Counted from the stretch's first letter, positions 1 to 9,416 are shown. The stretch: DNA of 17,681 nt from UBA1038 sp964481445 (GCA_964481445.1 CAYZTQ010000041.1:1-17681), one strand, 5' to 3'. The notes: generated from the sequence alone by a model not told the origin. Made by a program: numbers and translations.

Positions 1-1
1 C

Positions 2-43
2 GGCACCACCAACCTGATCAAGGTGGTGCACGTCGAATCCTGA
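2..43 (+). CDS. C-terminal end of an unidentified protein (partial)
   Basis: An open frame enters from the left edge and ends at TGA (41-43), giving the residues GTTNLIKVVHVES. Only 13 residues are present, too few to recognise a family. The next promoter begins only 20 bases after the stop and no terminator hairpin is visible between them, so this gene's transcripts may run on into the infC leader. In other Firmicutes thrS can lie upstream of infC, but this tail does not let me say that it is thrS. The frame is assumed from the absence of stops and could be fortuitous. Confidence 0.4.
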   Translation, partial: GTTNLIKVVHVES

Positions 44-62
44 AAAAGCGAAAGCAGGGCAC

Positions 63-91
63 TTGACAGAAACCGCAAACCGGCTTAAAAT
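63..91 (+). promoter_or_regulatory. Sigma-A type promoter of the infC-rpmI-rplT operon
   Basis: TTGACA (63-68) and TAAAAT (86-91) are separated by exactly 17 bases, matching the housekeeping promoter consensus at 11 of 12 positions. Transcription would begin near 97-99, giving a leader of about 136 bases before infC. Confidence 0.85.
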
Positions 92-97
92 AGCCTT

Positions 98-233
98 TGC
101 GTAAAGCAGGAGCGCCCGCTTCTCACCTTGCGAATCAGTTTTTCAAGGTTCAGCAACTAACCACGATTTGATTGTGTGATTTGGCGGGCCCTGCTGCCCG
201 CCAAATCTTTTTATTATCCGGAGGTGACAGGAC
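98..233 (+). ncRNA. infC operon leader RNA (L20-leader type attenuator)
   Basis: The transcribed leader ends in an intrinsic terminator just before infC. In Firmicutes such leaders bind ribosomal protein L20 and cause premature termination when L20 is in excess; assigning this leader to that class rests on its position and its terminator, not on a covariance-model match. AGCAGG (105-110) and GCCCGC (114-119), separated by three bases, are together fully complementary to the 12 bases at 184-195. That segment holds most of the 5' arm plus the loop of the terminator, so the two foldings exclude each other. A smaller stem, ACCTTG (125-130) with CAAGGT (144-149), lies between them. Confidence 0.75.
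178..215 (+). terminator. Leader terminator (attenuator) ahead of infC
   Basis: GATTTGGCGGGC (178-189) and GCCCGCCAAATC (196-207) form a perfect 12-bp stem around a 6-base loop, followed by TTTTTATT. It sits upstream of the infC ribosome binding site within the operon's own transcript, so it acts as an attenuator and not as an operon end. Confidence 0.88.
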
Positions 234-236
234 ATC
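220..236 (+). promoter_or_regulatory. infC ribosome binding site and AUC start codon
   Basis: GGAGGTGA (220-227) is a full 8-base match to the usual anti-Shine-Dalgarno end of 16S rRNA. It lies 6 bases from ATC (234-236) but 18 bases from the first in-frame ATG (246-248). An in-frame TGA at 225-227 rules out any earlier start. IF-3 genes are known for AUU or AUC starts, which let IF-3 repress its own translation. Confidence 0.85.
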
Positions 237-818
237 AACAACGAAATGACGATCAACGAGGACATTCGCGACAGAGAGGTGCGTGTGATCGGCGCGGACG
301 GCGCCCAGCTCGGGGTGCTCAGCATCCAGAACGCGCTGAGGCTGGCCGAAGAGCACAGGCTCGACCTGGTCAAGATTGTTCCCAATGCCCAGCCCCCTGT
401 CTGCAAGCTGATGGACTACGACAAGCACCGCTTCGAGCAGTCCAAGCGCGAGAAGGAGATGCGCAAGAACCAGAAAGTCATCACCCTCAAAGAGGTGCAG
501 CTTTCCGCCACGATAGAAGAAAACGACATCCAGACCAAGCTGAAGAATGCCGTCAAGTTCTTAGGCGCGGGAGACAAGGTCAAGGTGACCATCCGTTTCC
601 GCGGGCGGCAGATCGCGCACTCCGAGATCGGCCTGAAGGTGATGGAGGATTTCGCGAAGCGCACGGAGGAGATCGCCACCGTCGAGCGCCGGCCTTTGCT
701 GGAGGGCAGGCACATGATCATGATCCTGGCACCCAAGGCAGAAAAAGCGTCCAAAGCGGAGCGAAGCGCCAAGCCCAAGCGGGATGAGGCGCCCGGCGCG
801 GCCGCTGCCCAAGAATAA
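234..818 (+). CDS. infC: Translation initiation factor IF-3
   Basis: IF-3 binds the 30S subunit, keeps it apart from 50S and checks start codon-anticodon pairing. The protein shows the family layout: an N-terminal domain opening INNEMTINEDIRDREVRVIG, the linker and basic helix PVCKLMDYDKHRFEQSKREK, then the C-terminal domain with ENDIQTKLKNAVKFL and KVKVTIRFRGR. I chose ATC at 234 over ATG at 246 because only it is correctly spaced from the very strong ribosome binding site; this gives 194 residues instead of 190. A roughly 27-residue Lys/Ala/Glu-rich tail follows the conserved domain and is probably unstructured. The gene is first in an operon with rpmI and rplT. Expected control is L20-dependent attenuation in the leader plus IF-3 autoregulation at the AUC start. 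Both are inferred from known relatives and from the signals seen here. Confidence 0.97.
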   Translation: MNNEMTINEDIRDREVRVIGADGAQLGVLSIQNALRLAEEHRLDLVKIVPNAQPPVCKLMDYDKHRFEQSKREKEMRKNQKVITLKEVQLSATIEENDIQTKLKNAVKFLGAGDKVKVTIRFRGRQIAHSEIGLKVMEDFAKRTEEIATVERRPLLEGRHMIMILAPKAEKASKAERSAKPKRDEAPGAAAAQE

Positions 819-838
819 CCGGAAGGAGAAACCATTCC

Positions 839-1036
839 ATGCCTAAGCAAAAATCTCACCGTGGCGCGTCCAAGCGTTTTTCTCTTACGAAGAGCGGCCT
901 GGTCAAACACAGAAAGCTGAACCGCGGACACATTTTGACCAAGAAGCTGACCAAGCGTCAGCGCCACCTGCGCCGTGACGGTTTCCTGGCCAATAAGACG
1001 GAGGCAGCGACCATCCGTTCCTTGATTGCAAAGTAA
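839..1036 (+). CDS. rpmI: 50S ribosomal protein L35
   Basis: This 65-residue, strongly basic protein opens MPKQKSHRGASKRFSLTKSG and contains KLNRGHILTKK, both typical of bacterial L35, a small protein of the large ribosomal subunit. Length is normal for the family. The ribosome binding site AAGGAGA (823-829) is 9 bases from the ATG. It lies 20 bases after infC and 28 bases before rplT, with no terminator on either side, so the three genes form the classic infC-rpmI-rplT unit and should share the control of the leader. Confidence 0.98.
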   Translation: MPKQKSHRGASKRFSLTKSGLVKHRKLNRGHILTKKLTKRQRHLRRDGFLANKTEAATIRSLIAK

Positions 1037-1064
1037 TCACACAGTATTGTAGGAGGAAAAACTC

Positions 1065-1418
1065 ATGGCACGCATTAAGAGGGCAGTCAACGCCCATAAA
1101 AAACGCCGCAAGTATCTGAAGCTGGCAAAGGGCTACTATGGCAGCAAGTCCAAGCAGTACCGCGCCGCCAGCGAGCAGGTGAGACGCTCCCTGCGCTACG
1201 CCTACATCGGCCGCAAGCTTCGCAAGCGCGACTTCCGCCGGCTGTGGATCGCCCGCATCAACGCGGCTGCCCGCATCAACGGCCTCAGCTACTCGGTGAT
1301 GATCAGCGGCCTCAAGAAGCAGAACATCGAAATCAACCGCAAGATGCTGGCCGACCTGGCCGTCAACGACGCGGCAGGTTTCGCCAATCTGGCTGAGCTG
1401 GCCAAGGCGGCGAAGTAA
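1065..1418 (+). CDS. rplT: 50S ribosomal protein L20
   Basis: L20 binds 23S rRNA early in assembly of the large subunit and, in relatives, represses its own operon through the leader. The 117 residues, MARIKRAVNAHKKRRKYLKL through KGYYGSKSKQYRAASEQV and a C-terminal globular part, match the family in length and sequence. AGGAGG (1051-1056) lies 8 bases before the ATG. It is the last gene of the operon. Its TAA stop (1416-1418) coincides with the first bases of a long hairpin repeat, and a conventional terminator follows about 195 bases later. Confidence 0.98.
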   Translation: MARIKRAVNAHKKRRKYLKLAKGYYGSKSKQYRAASEQVRRSLRYAYIGRKLRKRDFRRLWIARINAAARINGLSYSVMISGLKKQNIEINRKMLADLAVNDAAGFANLAELAKAAK

Positions 1419-1580
1419 TACCAATTCAACTTGTTCATGCATCGTCGCGGCGGTTATTTTGTCCTGACGCTGTGTCGCGGAAAGCTTGACGCAGCGCTGC
1501 TACGCCTGCGCTTTCGCTCCTTGCCTCAGACTAAAATTCCTCACCGCTTTGGATGCATGAACAAACTTCATTGGTATAAG
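1416..1580. repeat. Long imperfect hairpin repeat, copy 1 (TAATACCAA type)
   Basis: About 165 bases fold back on themselves over nearly their full length. Perfect paired blocks are ATACCAAT (1418-1425) with ATTGGTAT (1570-1577), and a 13-base block TTGTTCATGCATC (1431-1443) with its complement at 1552-1564. The middle holds the palindrome GCAGCGCTGC (1491-1500). The left end overlaps the rplT stop codon. The block AGCGCTGCTACGCCT (1493-1507) recurs with one change in copy 2 at 3451-3465. It encodes nothing recognisable. It resembles a small non-coding mobile or REP-like element, but no target-site duplication is evident. Confidence 0.72.
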
Positions 1581-1612
1581 GCGCCGTGGCTTTACCTTTA
1601 GGTACCAGCAGG

Positions 1613-1649
1613 ACAACACGCTCCATTGATCGGGGCGTGTTGTTTTCTT
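1613..1649 (+). terminator. Intrinsic terminator upstream of ppa
   Basis: ACAACACGC (1613-1621) pairs with GCGTGTTGT (1635-1643) around a 13-base interval, followed by TTTCTT. It should end transcripts from the infC operon. Because only 34 bases separate it from the ppa start, and no clear ppa promoter is visible between them, it could also act as an attenuator for ppa. Confidence 0.78.
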
Positions 1650-1683
1650 ATGACGAACGCATTGAAAGAGAGGGGATAGCTTT

Positions 1684-2217
1684 ATGAGCGGAAACATCTG
1701 GCACGATATCAGGCCGGAGCGCATCAAGGAAGAGGATTTCATGGCCGTGATCGAAATCCAGAAGGGCAGCAAAAACAAGTACGAGCTGGATAAGGAAACA
1801 GGGGTGCTGATGCTGGACCGCATCCTGCACACTTCTACCCACTACCCGGCCAACTACGGCTTTATTCCGCGTACCTACGGCGACGACCGTGACCCGCTGG
1901 ATGTGCTGGTGCTCTGCTCAGAGCCCATCGCGCCCATGACGCTGGTGCGCTGCTACCCCATCGGGGTCATCCGCATGCTCGACCAATCGCGCATGGATGA
2001 TAAAATCATCGCCATCCCCTTCAGCGACCCCTACTACAACAGCTATCAGGATATCAGCGAGCTGCCCGCCCACGTGTTTGAGGAGATGAGCCATTTCTTT
2101 CAGGTCTACAAGGCGCTGGAGGGCAAACAGACCGCCGCGGGCGAGGTGCAGGGCCGCAAGGTGGCGGTTGAAGTGATTCTGAAGGCCCGCAACGATTACC
2201 GGGCCTTGTTCGGCTGA
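1684..2217 (+). CDS. ppa: Inorganic pyrophosphatase (family I)
   Basis: This cytoplasmic enzyme hydrolyses pyrophosphate to two phosphates and so drives biosynthetic reactions that release pyrophosphate. The protein carries the family I core: KYELDKETG near residue 32, YPANYGFIPRTYGDD at about 54-68, and the metal-binding signature DRDPLDVLVL (68-77) with Asp68, Asp70 and Asp73. A C-terminal stretch GRKVAVEVILKARNDY resembles the family's last conserved block. Length (177 residues) is normal for bacterial family I enzymes. I kept the ATG at 1684 because AGAGGGG lies just upstream; an internal ATG at 1741 (Met20) is a weaker alternative. The gene stands alone between a terminator and the next transcription unit. 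Confidence 0.95.
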   Translation: MSGNIWHDIRPERIKEEDFMAVIEIQKGSKNKYELDKETGVLMLDRILHTSTHYPANYGFIPRTYGDDRDPLDVLVLCSEPIAPMTLVRCYPIGVIRMLDQSRMDDKIIAIPFSDPYYNSYQDISELPAHVFEEMSHFFQVYKALEGKQTAAGEVQGRKVAVEVILKARNDYRALFG

Positions 2218-2333
2218 TAAGAGATTGTTTAGTTGTTTACAATTGACCGGTTTTCGCGCGGGCGCTTCGGGTATACTCCTCCCATAGGCGGCAGGATGAA
2301 TGGCCTGCCTATAAACCAATGGAGGAATGTACG

Positions 2334-2843
2334 ATGAAAAAGACCCTGATTCTGCTCTCGCTGCTGACCGTTATTGCGCTGGCCCTGACCGGCTGCGCCC
2401 AGCAGACACCGCCCGCCGCGAACGTGGAAACCAAGGTGGAAGAGGCTGCGAAAGTTGCTGAGACGCAGGTTGAAGAAGCCGCGAAGGCCGCTGAGACCGC
2501 TGTGGAGAACGCTGCCGACACCGCCGTGAAGACGGCTGAAGATGCCAAGGATGCCGCTGCCGCGGCGGTCGCGTCCATCCAGAAGACCGCCGATCAGGTG
2601 ACTAGCAGCCTCGAGCTGACGGTGGAAGAGCTGGCCAAGTACAACGGCAAGAACGGCGAGCGCGCCTATGTGGCCGTGGATGGCGTTATCTACGACGTGA
2701 CCGACAGCGCCGCCTGGAAGGAAGGCGCTCACAATGGCTTTGAGGCCGGGCAGGATCTGACCGAGGCCATCAAGACCAAGTCTCCCCACGGCGTCGCGAA
2801 GCTTGAAAATGTCGTTCCCGTCGGCACGCTGAAGGCGGAATAA
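2334..2843 (+). CDS. Lipoprotein with cytochrome b5-like heme-binding domain
   Basis: The 169-residue product starts with a lipoprotein signal peptide (MKKTLILLSLLTVIALALTG) and the lipobox LTGC, so Cys21 should be lipidated and the protein anchored on the outer face of the membrane. Residues 30-90 are an Ala/Glu/Lys-rich helical spacer with repeats such as VEEAAKVAETQ. Residues 94-169 match the short prokaryotic cytochrome b5-like domain: LTVEELAKYNGKNGERAYVA, VDGVIYDVTD, then His133 in GAHNG and His152 in SPHG, the likely heme ligands. GGAGG (2321-2325) sets the start at 2334; an in-frame ATG at 2319 precedes that site and is rejected. A TATACT at 2272-2277 may be the -10 element, with no convincing -35. 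The next gene encodes a putative two-heme membrane protein. Heme binding is inferred. Confidence 0.85.
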   Translation: MKKTLILLSLLTVIALALTGCAQQTPPAANVETKVEEAAKVAETQVEEAAKAAETAVENAADTAVKTAEDAKDAAAAAVASIQKTADQVTSSLELTVEELAKYNGKNGERAYVAVDGVIYDVTDSAAWKEGAHNGFEAGQDLTEAIKTKSPHGVAKLENVVPVGTLKAE

Positions 2844-2919
2844 GCGACCTGAAAAAGTCGCCTGCGAAACATAGCCCGCCAAAGAACCAAGTTCTTTGAC
2901 GAGAAGGGGCACTGGCTGG

Positions 2920-2955
2920 CCGCCTGCGTATTACAATGCCGCAGGCGGTTTTTTA
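2920..2955 (+). terminator. Intrinsic terminator between the heme lipoprotein and membrane cytochrome genes
   Basis: CCGCCTGCG (2920-2928) and CGCAGGCGG (2940-2948) form a perfect 9-bp stem around 11 bases, followed by TTTTTTATC. It lies only about 27 bases before the next start codon, so the downstream gene is either transcribed by read-through or from a promoter I cannot identify. A further small inverted repeat, AAAGAAC/GTTCTTT, sits at 2881-2897. Confidence 0.85.
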
Positions 2956-2981
2956 TCGGGAAAGGGGAAGGGAAAGTTTGT

Positions 2982-3377
2982 ATGTATAAAGTACTCGGTA
3001 TCACGCTTCTGGTGCTGGCTGCGCTGGTTACCTCGCCCTGGTGGCTTCGGACGCTGAACAAGCTGACCGTTAAGACCAAGGATAAGCGCTTTCTCGCGCT
3101 TGTGAAGTTCATGCGCTCGCTGCACAAGCCGCTGGGCATCCTGCTGGCTATCGTGGCTGTCTGGCACGGCTGGCTTGCCTGGGGTAGCCTGCGCCCGCAC
3201 ACGGGCATGCTGGCCTTCCTCTCCTTCCTTGTCACGGCCATGCTGGGCGGCGCCTTTTACAAGACCAAAGATAAGAAAGTCTTCCGCGTCCACAAAATCA
3301 TGGCGCTTGTCAGCGTAGCGCTGGTACTGCTGCACATCCTTTGGCCAAGCGCGCTCTTTTATCTGTTCGGCCTGTAA
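2982..3377 (+). CDS. Four-helix membrane protein, putative two-heme b-type cytochrome
   Basis: I do not recognise a named family. The 131-residue protein has four hydrophobic segments, at about 4-20, 48-66, 75-92 and 104-121. The two even-numbered helices each begin and end with histidine: His48 with His62, and His104 with His118, each pair 14 residues apart. That spacing is the hallmark of helices that hold two stacked hemes, as in cytochrome b561 and ferric-reductase-like proteins. Basic loops (23-37 and 94-103) suggest that the His48/His104 end faces the cytoplasm and the His62/His118 end faces outside. A purine-rich stretch ending GGGAAAG precedes the ATG. The gene follows the heme lipoprotein gene by 138 bases with a terminator between. 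Its stop codon coincides with the start of hairpin repeat copy 2. Heme binding and electron transfer are inferences. Confidence 0.72.
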   Translation: MYKVLGITLLVLAALVTSPWWLRTLNKLTVKTKDKRFLALVKFMRSLHKPLGILLAIVAVWHGWLAWGSLRPHTGMLAFLSFLVTAMLGGAFYKTKDKKVFRVHKIMALVSVALVLLHILWPSALFYLFGL

Positions 3378-3537
3378 TACCAAACTCCACCCTTAACGCT
3401 GTGATAGACTTGTCTTTTTCCGTTTTTGCGTTGTCTCACTCAGTCAGCGTAGCGCCGCTACGCCTCCTTCGTTCGACTGAACAGAAACGAAAAAATCTGT
3501 CGTCTCTCTGCGCGTTAACGTTTTTGTTTGATACAAG
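3375..3537. repeat. Long imperfect hairpin repeat, copy 2
   Basis: About 160 bases form an extended imperfect hairpin. Paired blocks include TTAACGC (3393-3399) with GCGTTAA (3512-3518). At the tip, GCGTAGCG (3447-3454) and CGCTACGC (3456-3463) are separated by a single base. The left edge, TAATACCAA, again overlaps the stop codon of the preceding gene, exactly as in copy 1. Tip sequence AGCGCCGCTACGCCT (3451-3465) matches copy 1 at 14 of 15 bases, although the outer arms have diverged. The right end (GATACAAG) pairs only partly with the left. The block is richer in A and T than the flanking genes and has no convincing coding potential. Confidence 0.68.
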
Positions 3538-3553
3538 AAGGATGAACGCCTGA

Positions 3554-3587
3554 AACGCCTTTCGCCTCGCGCGGGAAGGCGTTTTTG
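3554..3587 (+). terminator. Intrinsic terminator after the membrane cytochrome gene and repeat
   Basis: AACGCCTT (3554-3561) pairs with AAGGCGTT (3576-3583) around a GC-rich loop, followed by TTT. It lies 16 bases past hairpin repeat copy 2, mirroring the repeat-then-terminator order at 1416-1649. Confidence 0.8.
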
Positions 3588-3626
3588 ATTACCCTTTTAC
3601 AATGATGATGCGAGAAACATAAGAAT

Positions 3627-3649
3627 GGGCCCGGCGTGATGCCGGGCCC
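3627..3649 (-). terminator. Hairpin downstream of nifJ, probable terminator
   Basis: GGGCCCGGC (3627-3635) and GCCGGGCCC (3641-3649) make a perfect 9-bp stem with a 5-base loop, 37 bases beyond the nifJ stop. On the minus strand it is followed by ATTCTT, a poor U-run; on the plus strand by GGGGTTTT. It may therefore serve convergent transcription from both sides. Confidence 0.65.
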
Positions 3650-3686
3650 GGGGTTTTAGGATTCTATGCAGCCTTCAGGCTCCGCC

Positions 3687-7211
<3,525 letters not shown>

Positions 7212-7285
7212 GAATAACCCTCCTGCGATTTTCGATTTTTTCCTGTGGGGGCTTCATCTTTTCAACAGTCCGCCACATAAATAAA

Positions 7286-7314
7286 AGTATAAGCTTGGCC
7301 TATATGATTGTCAA
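7286..7314 (-). promoter_or_regulatory. nifJ promoter
   Basis: Read on the minus strand, TTGACA (7314-7309) and TATACT (7291-7286) are separated by exactly 17 bases, close to a perfect housekeeping promoter. That fits strong expression of a central metabolic enzyme. The transcript would start near 7280, leaving a leader of about 70 bases. Confidence 0.88.
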
Positions 7315-7369
7315 GGAAGCGAAGAGGGTACACTATTAGTTTTCAATCCTGTTTTTAGCTGCTAAATCG

Positions 7370-7398
7370 TTGTACGGTCAGACAATTGGCGGTATAAT
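7370..7398 (+). promoter_or_regulatory. Promoter of the MATE exporter gene
   Basis: TTGTAC (7370-7375) and TATAAT (7393-7398) have a 17-base spacer. The -35 box of this promoter lies 56 bases from that of nifJ, so the two divergent promoters sit back to back. The right half of an imperfect inverted repeat (7328-7339 with 7362-7375) ends on this -35 box and could mark an operator; that is a weak inference. Confidence 0.75.
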
Positions 7399-7460
7399 CT
7401 CTTTCATAATGCTGAAGGTGTGCGCCCTTTCGCGCCGCGCGGCAGTGAAATGAGGCAGAC

Positions 7461-8867
7461 ATGCGGGAGAAAAGATTAGCGAAAGCTAACCGGTACGACC
7501 TGACCGAAGGCGGCGTTTTGAGCAGGCTCGCGCTTGTGGCCCTGCCGCTGATCGGCACCCAGATTATCCAGATGGTCTACAATTTGACCGACATGTTCTG
7601 GCTGGGGCGCATGGGGGCTGAAAGCGGCGCGGCCGTCGCGGCCTCCGGCTCGGTGGGCCTGTACCTGTGGCTCTCGATGGCTTTCATGGCCTTCGGCGCG
7701 AGGGGCGCAGAAATCGGCGCGGCGCAGAACATGGGCCGGGGCGACAGGGAGAGCGCCCGCCGCATCGCGCAGAGCGCCTATACCCTGGCCGCGCTGCTGG
7801 GGGGCGGCTACGCGGCCTTTCTGCTGCTTTTCAGCGACCCGCTGATTGGCTTTCTCAACCTTGCCCAGGCGGTGCACGGTACCGCGCGGGCGTATCTGGT
7901 CATTGTGGCGCTGGGCGTTCCGATGAGCTTTGTGTCCGGCGCTGCCGTCGGCATCTTCAGCGGCTGCGGCAACTCGCGCACGCCCTTCATCATCAACTGC
8001 GTGTCGCTGGGTCTCAACATTGCTCTGGACCCGCTGTTCATCTTTGGTTTTGGCCTCGGCGTCAGGGGCGCGGCCATCGCCACCGTCATCGCGCAGGCGG
8101 TTTCCGCCCTGCTGCTCACCCTTGCCCTTACGCGTCCCGCCCTGCGCCCGCTGGAAGGCTTCCGGGCGTTTGCAAAGCCCCGATTGGAGGATCTGCGCCT
8201 CATCCTTCGCTGGACGCTGCCCATCGCGCTGGAAAGCCTTTTGTTTACCATGCTGTCGATGCTGCTCTCGCGCATGATCAACCGTTACGGCACCGACGTG
8301 ACCGCCGCCCAGCGCGTGGCCAATCAGGTGGAAAGCCTCTCGTGGCTGATCGGCGGCGGCTTTGCCAGCGCCATGACCGCCTTTGTGGGGCAGAATTTCG
8401 GCGCGGGCAGGTGGCGGCGCATCCGCCGCGGGTTCTATCTTTCCGGCGCGCTGATGGGCGCCTGGGGCATTCTTGTCACACTGACGCTCTATTTTTGCGG
8501 CGGGCCGCTCTTTCGCCTGTTCATGCCGGACAATGAGACGGTGGTGCGCGCGGGTATCGATTACCTGAAGATACTGGCCTTCTGCCAGATATTCCAGTGT
8601 CTGGAGGGCATCGCGGCGGGCGCTTTCCGCGGCATGGGCAGAAGCGTGCCGCCCTTTATCACCAGCGCCTCGGCCAACCTGCTGCGGTTGATTGCCGCCG
8701 TCTTTCTTTCGCGCGGGCCGGCGGGCCTTTTCGGCATCTACTGGGCCATCACCATCGGCGCGGCCCTGCGCGGGCTGTGGGTCTGCCTGTGGTACCTGCG
8801 CTACGCGCGCTCCATGCCGAAAAAGGATGGCGAGCCCGCAGCGGTGCCGGTCAGGCAGGGCGGCTGA
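7461..8867 (+). CDS. MATE family multidrug/cation exporter
   Basis: MATE proteins are inner-membrane exporters that use sodium or proton gradients to expel cationic drugs or metabolites. The 468-residue product has the family length and about twelve hydrophobic helices. It carries the first-helix signature PLIGTQIIQMVYNLTDMFWL, followed by GAEIGAAQNMGRGDRESARR in the first half and the matching second-half segment FASAMTAFVGQNFGAGRWRR, showing the internal duplication of MATE proteins. Substrate cannot be read from sequence. Its ATG follows a weak TGAGG site (7451-7455). It stands alone, opposite nifJ, and ends at a bidirectional terminator shared with the converging queT gene. Confidence 0.93.
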   Translation: MREKRLAKANRYDLTEGGVLSRLALVALPLIGTQIIQMVYNLTDMFWLGRMGAESGAAVAASGSVGLYLWLSMAFMAFGARGAEIGAAQNMGRGDRESARRIAQSAYTLAALLGGGYAAFLLLFSDPLIGFLNLAQAVHGTARAYLVIVALGVPMSFVSGAAVGIFSGCGNSRTPFIINCVSLGLNIALDPLFIFGFGLGVRGAAIATVIAQAVSALLLTLALTRPALRPLEGFRAFAKPRLEDLRLILRWTLPIALESLLFTMLSMLLSRMINRYGTDVTAAQRVANQVESLSWLIGGGFASAMTAFVGQNFGAGRWRRIRRGFYLSGALMGAWGILVTLTLYFCGGPLFRLFMPDNETVVRAGIDYLKILAFCQIFQCLEGIAAGAFRGMGRSVPPFITSASANLLRLIAAVFLSRGPAGLFGIYWAITIGAALRGLWVCLWYLRYARSMPKKDGEPAAVPVRQGG

Positions 8868-8874
8868 ATACGCG

Positions 8875-8907
8875 AAAACCCGCCGAACGTATAATCAGGC
8901 GGGTTTT
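8875..8907. terminator. Bidirectional terminator between MATE and queT genes
   Basis: AAAACCCGCC (8875-8884) and GGCGGGTTTT (8898-8907) form a perfect 10-bp stem with a 13-base loop. Because the stem ends in an A-run on one side and a T-run on the other, it works as an intrinsic terminator in both directions. It lies between two converging genes. Confidence 0.9.
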
Positions 8908-8927
8908 GTGTGAGGTTTTGCTGATTC

Positions 8928-9416
8928 TCAGTACTGGCTCAGGCCGTCCCCGAATCGCTTTTGCAGCAGGCCGACCAGCGGCAGGCCGAGCATGTAGCAC
9001 ACGGCGGCTTCACCCAGCGCCACGGTGGCGGCGGTGTAGAAAAAGGGCAGGGCGTAGACGGCGGACAGCATGCCGCCCACGATCAGGCCGTTCATCACCA
9101 CGGGCATCAGCGCGGCCAGCCACTGGTTTTTGCGCAGCATGCGGGTCAGCACGGCGGCCAGCAGCGTAGCCAGGCTACCGAAGACGACATCCTGCCAGGG
9201 CGTGCCAAGGATCAGGTTGGACAGCAGGCAGCCCACAAACAGGCCGGGCACCGAGGCGGGGGCCAGAATGGGCAGCATGGTCAGCGCTTCCGACACCCGG
9301 AACTGGATGGCCGAAAAGCTGATCGGGGCAAACAGGGCGGTGAGGGCGATGTACAGCGCCGCCACGATGCCGCCCGCGGCGATGGATTTGGTGTTCATGT
9401 TCTTGATCGTATTCAT
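8928..9416 (-). CDS. queT: QueT-type queuosine-precursor transporter (ECF substrate-binding subunit)
   Basis: The 162-residue protein is almost wholly hydrophobic, with about five or six membrane segments. It contains APISFSAIQFRVSEALTMLP near residues 30-49, which closely resembles the conserved block of QueT proteins, and a second typical stretch GCLLSNLILGTPWQDVVFGS. QueT is the substrate-binding subunit of an energy-coupling-factor transporter thought to import a queuosine precursor; the ATPase and coupling subunits are not in this window. It lies 30 bases downstream of glgP with no terminator between, so the two are probably co-transcribed. Many QueT genes follow a preQ1 riboswitch; I see none in the 30-base gap. 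The first ATG (9416) has only a weak AAGAG site; a second ATG seven codons in has no better one. Confidence 0.9.
   Translation of the reverse strand: MNTIKNMNTKSIAAGGIVAALYIALTALFAPISFSAIQFRVSEALTMLPILAPASVPGLFVGCLLSNLILGTPWQDVVFGSLATLLAAVLTRMLRKNQWLAALMPVVMNGLIVGGMLSAVYALPFFYTAATVALGEAAVCYMLGLPLVGLLQKRFGDGLSQY

Noticed and set aside
1590..1625. A T-box-like GGTACC before the ppa terminator
   Set aside because: Only six bases resemble the T-box; there is no specifier stem or conserved T-box core, and ppa is not a T-box-regulated gene type.
1500..1832. Minus-strand open frames across the repeat and the start of ppa
   Set aside because: They run through the hairpin repeat and antisense to ppa, have no ribosome binding site, and resemble no family.
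3341..3553. A 70-codon plus-strand open frame across hairpin repeat copy 2
   Set aside because: It begins inside the membrane protein gene in another frame and is made mostly of repeat sequence.
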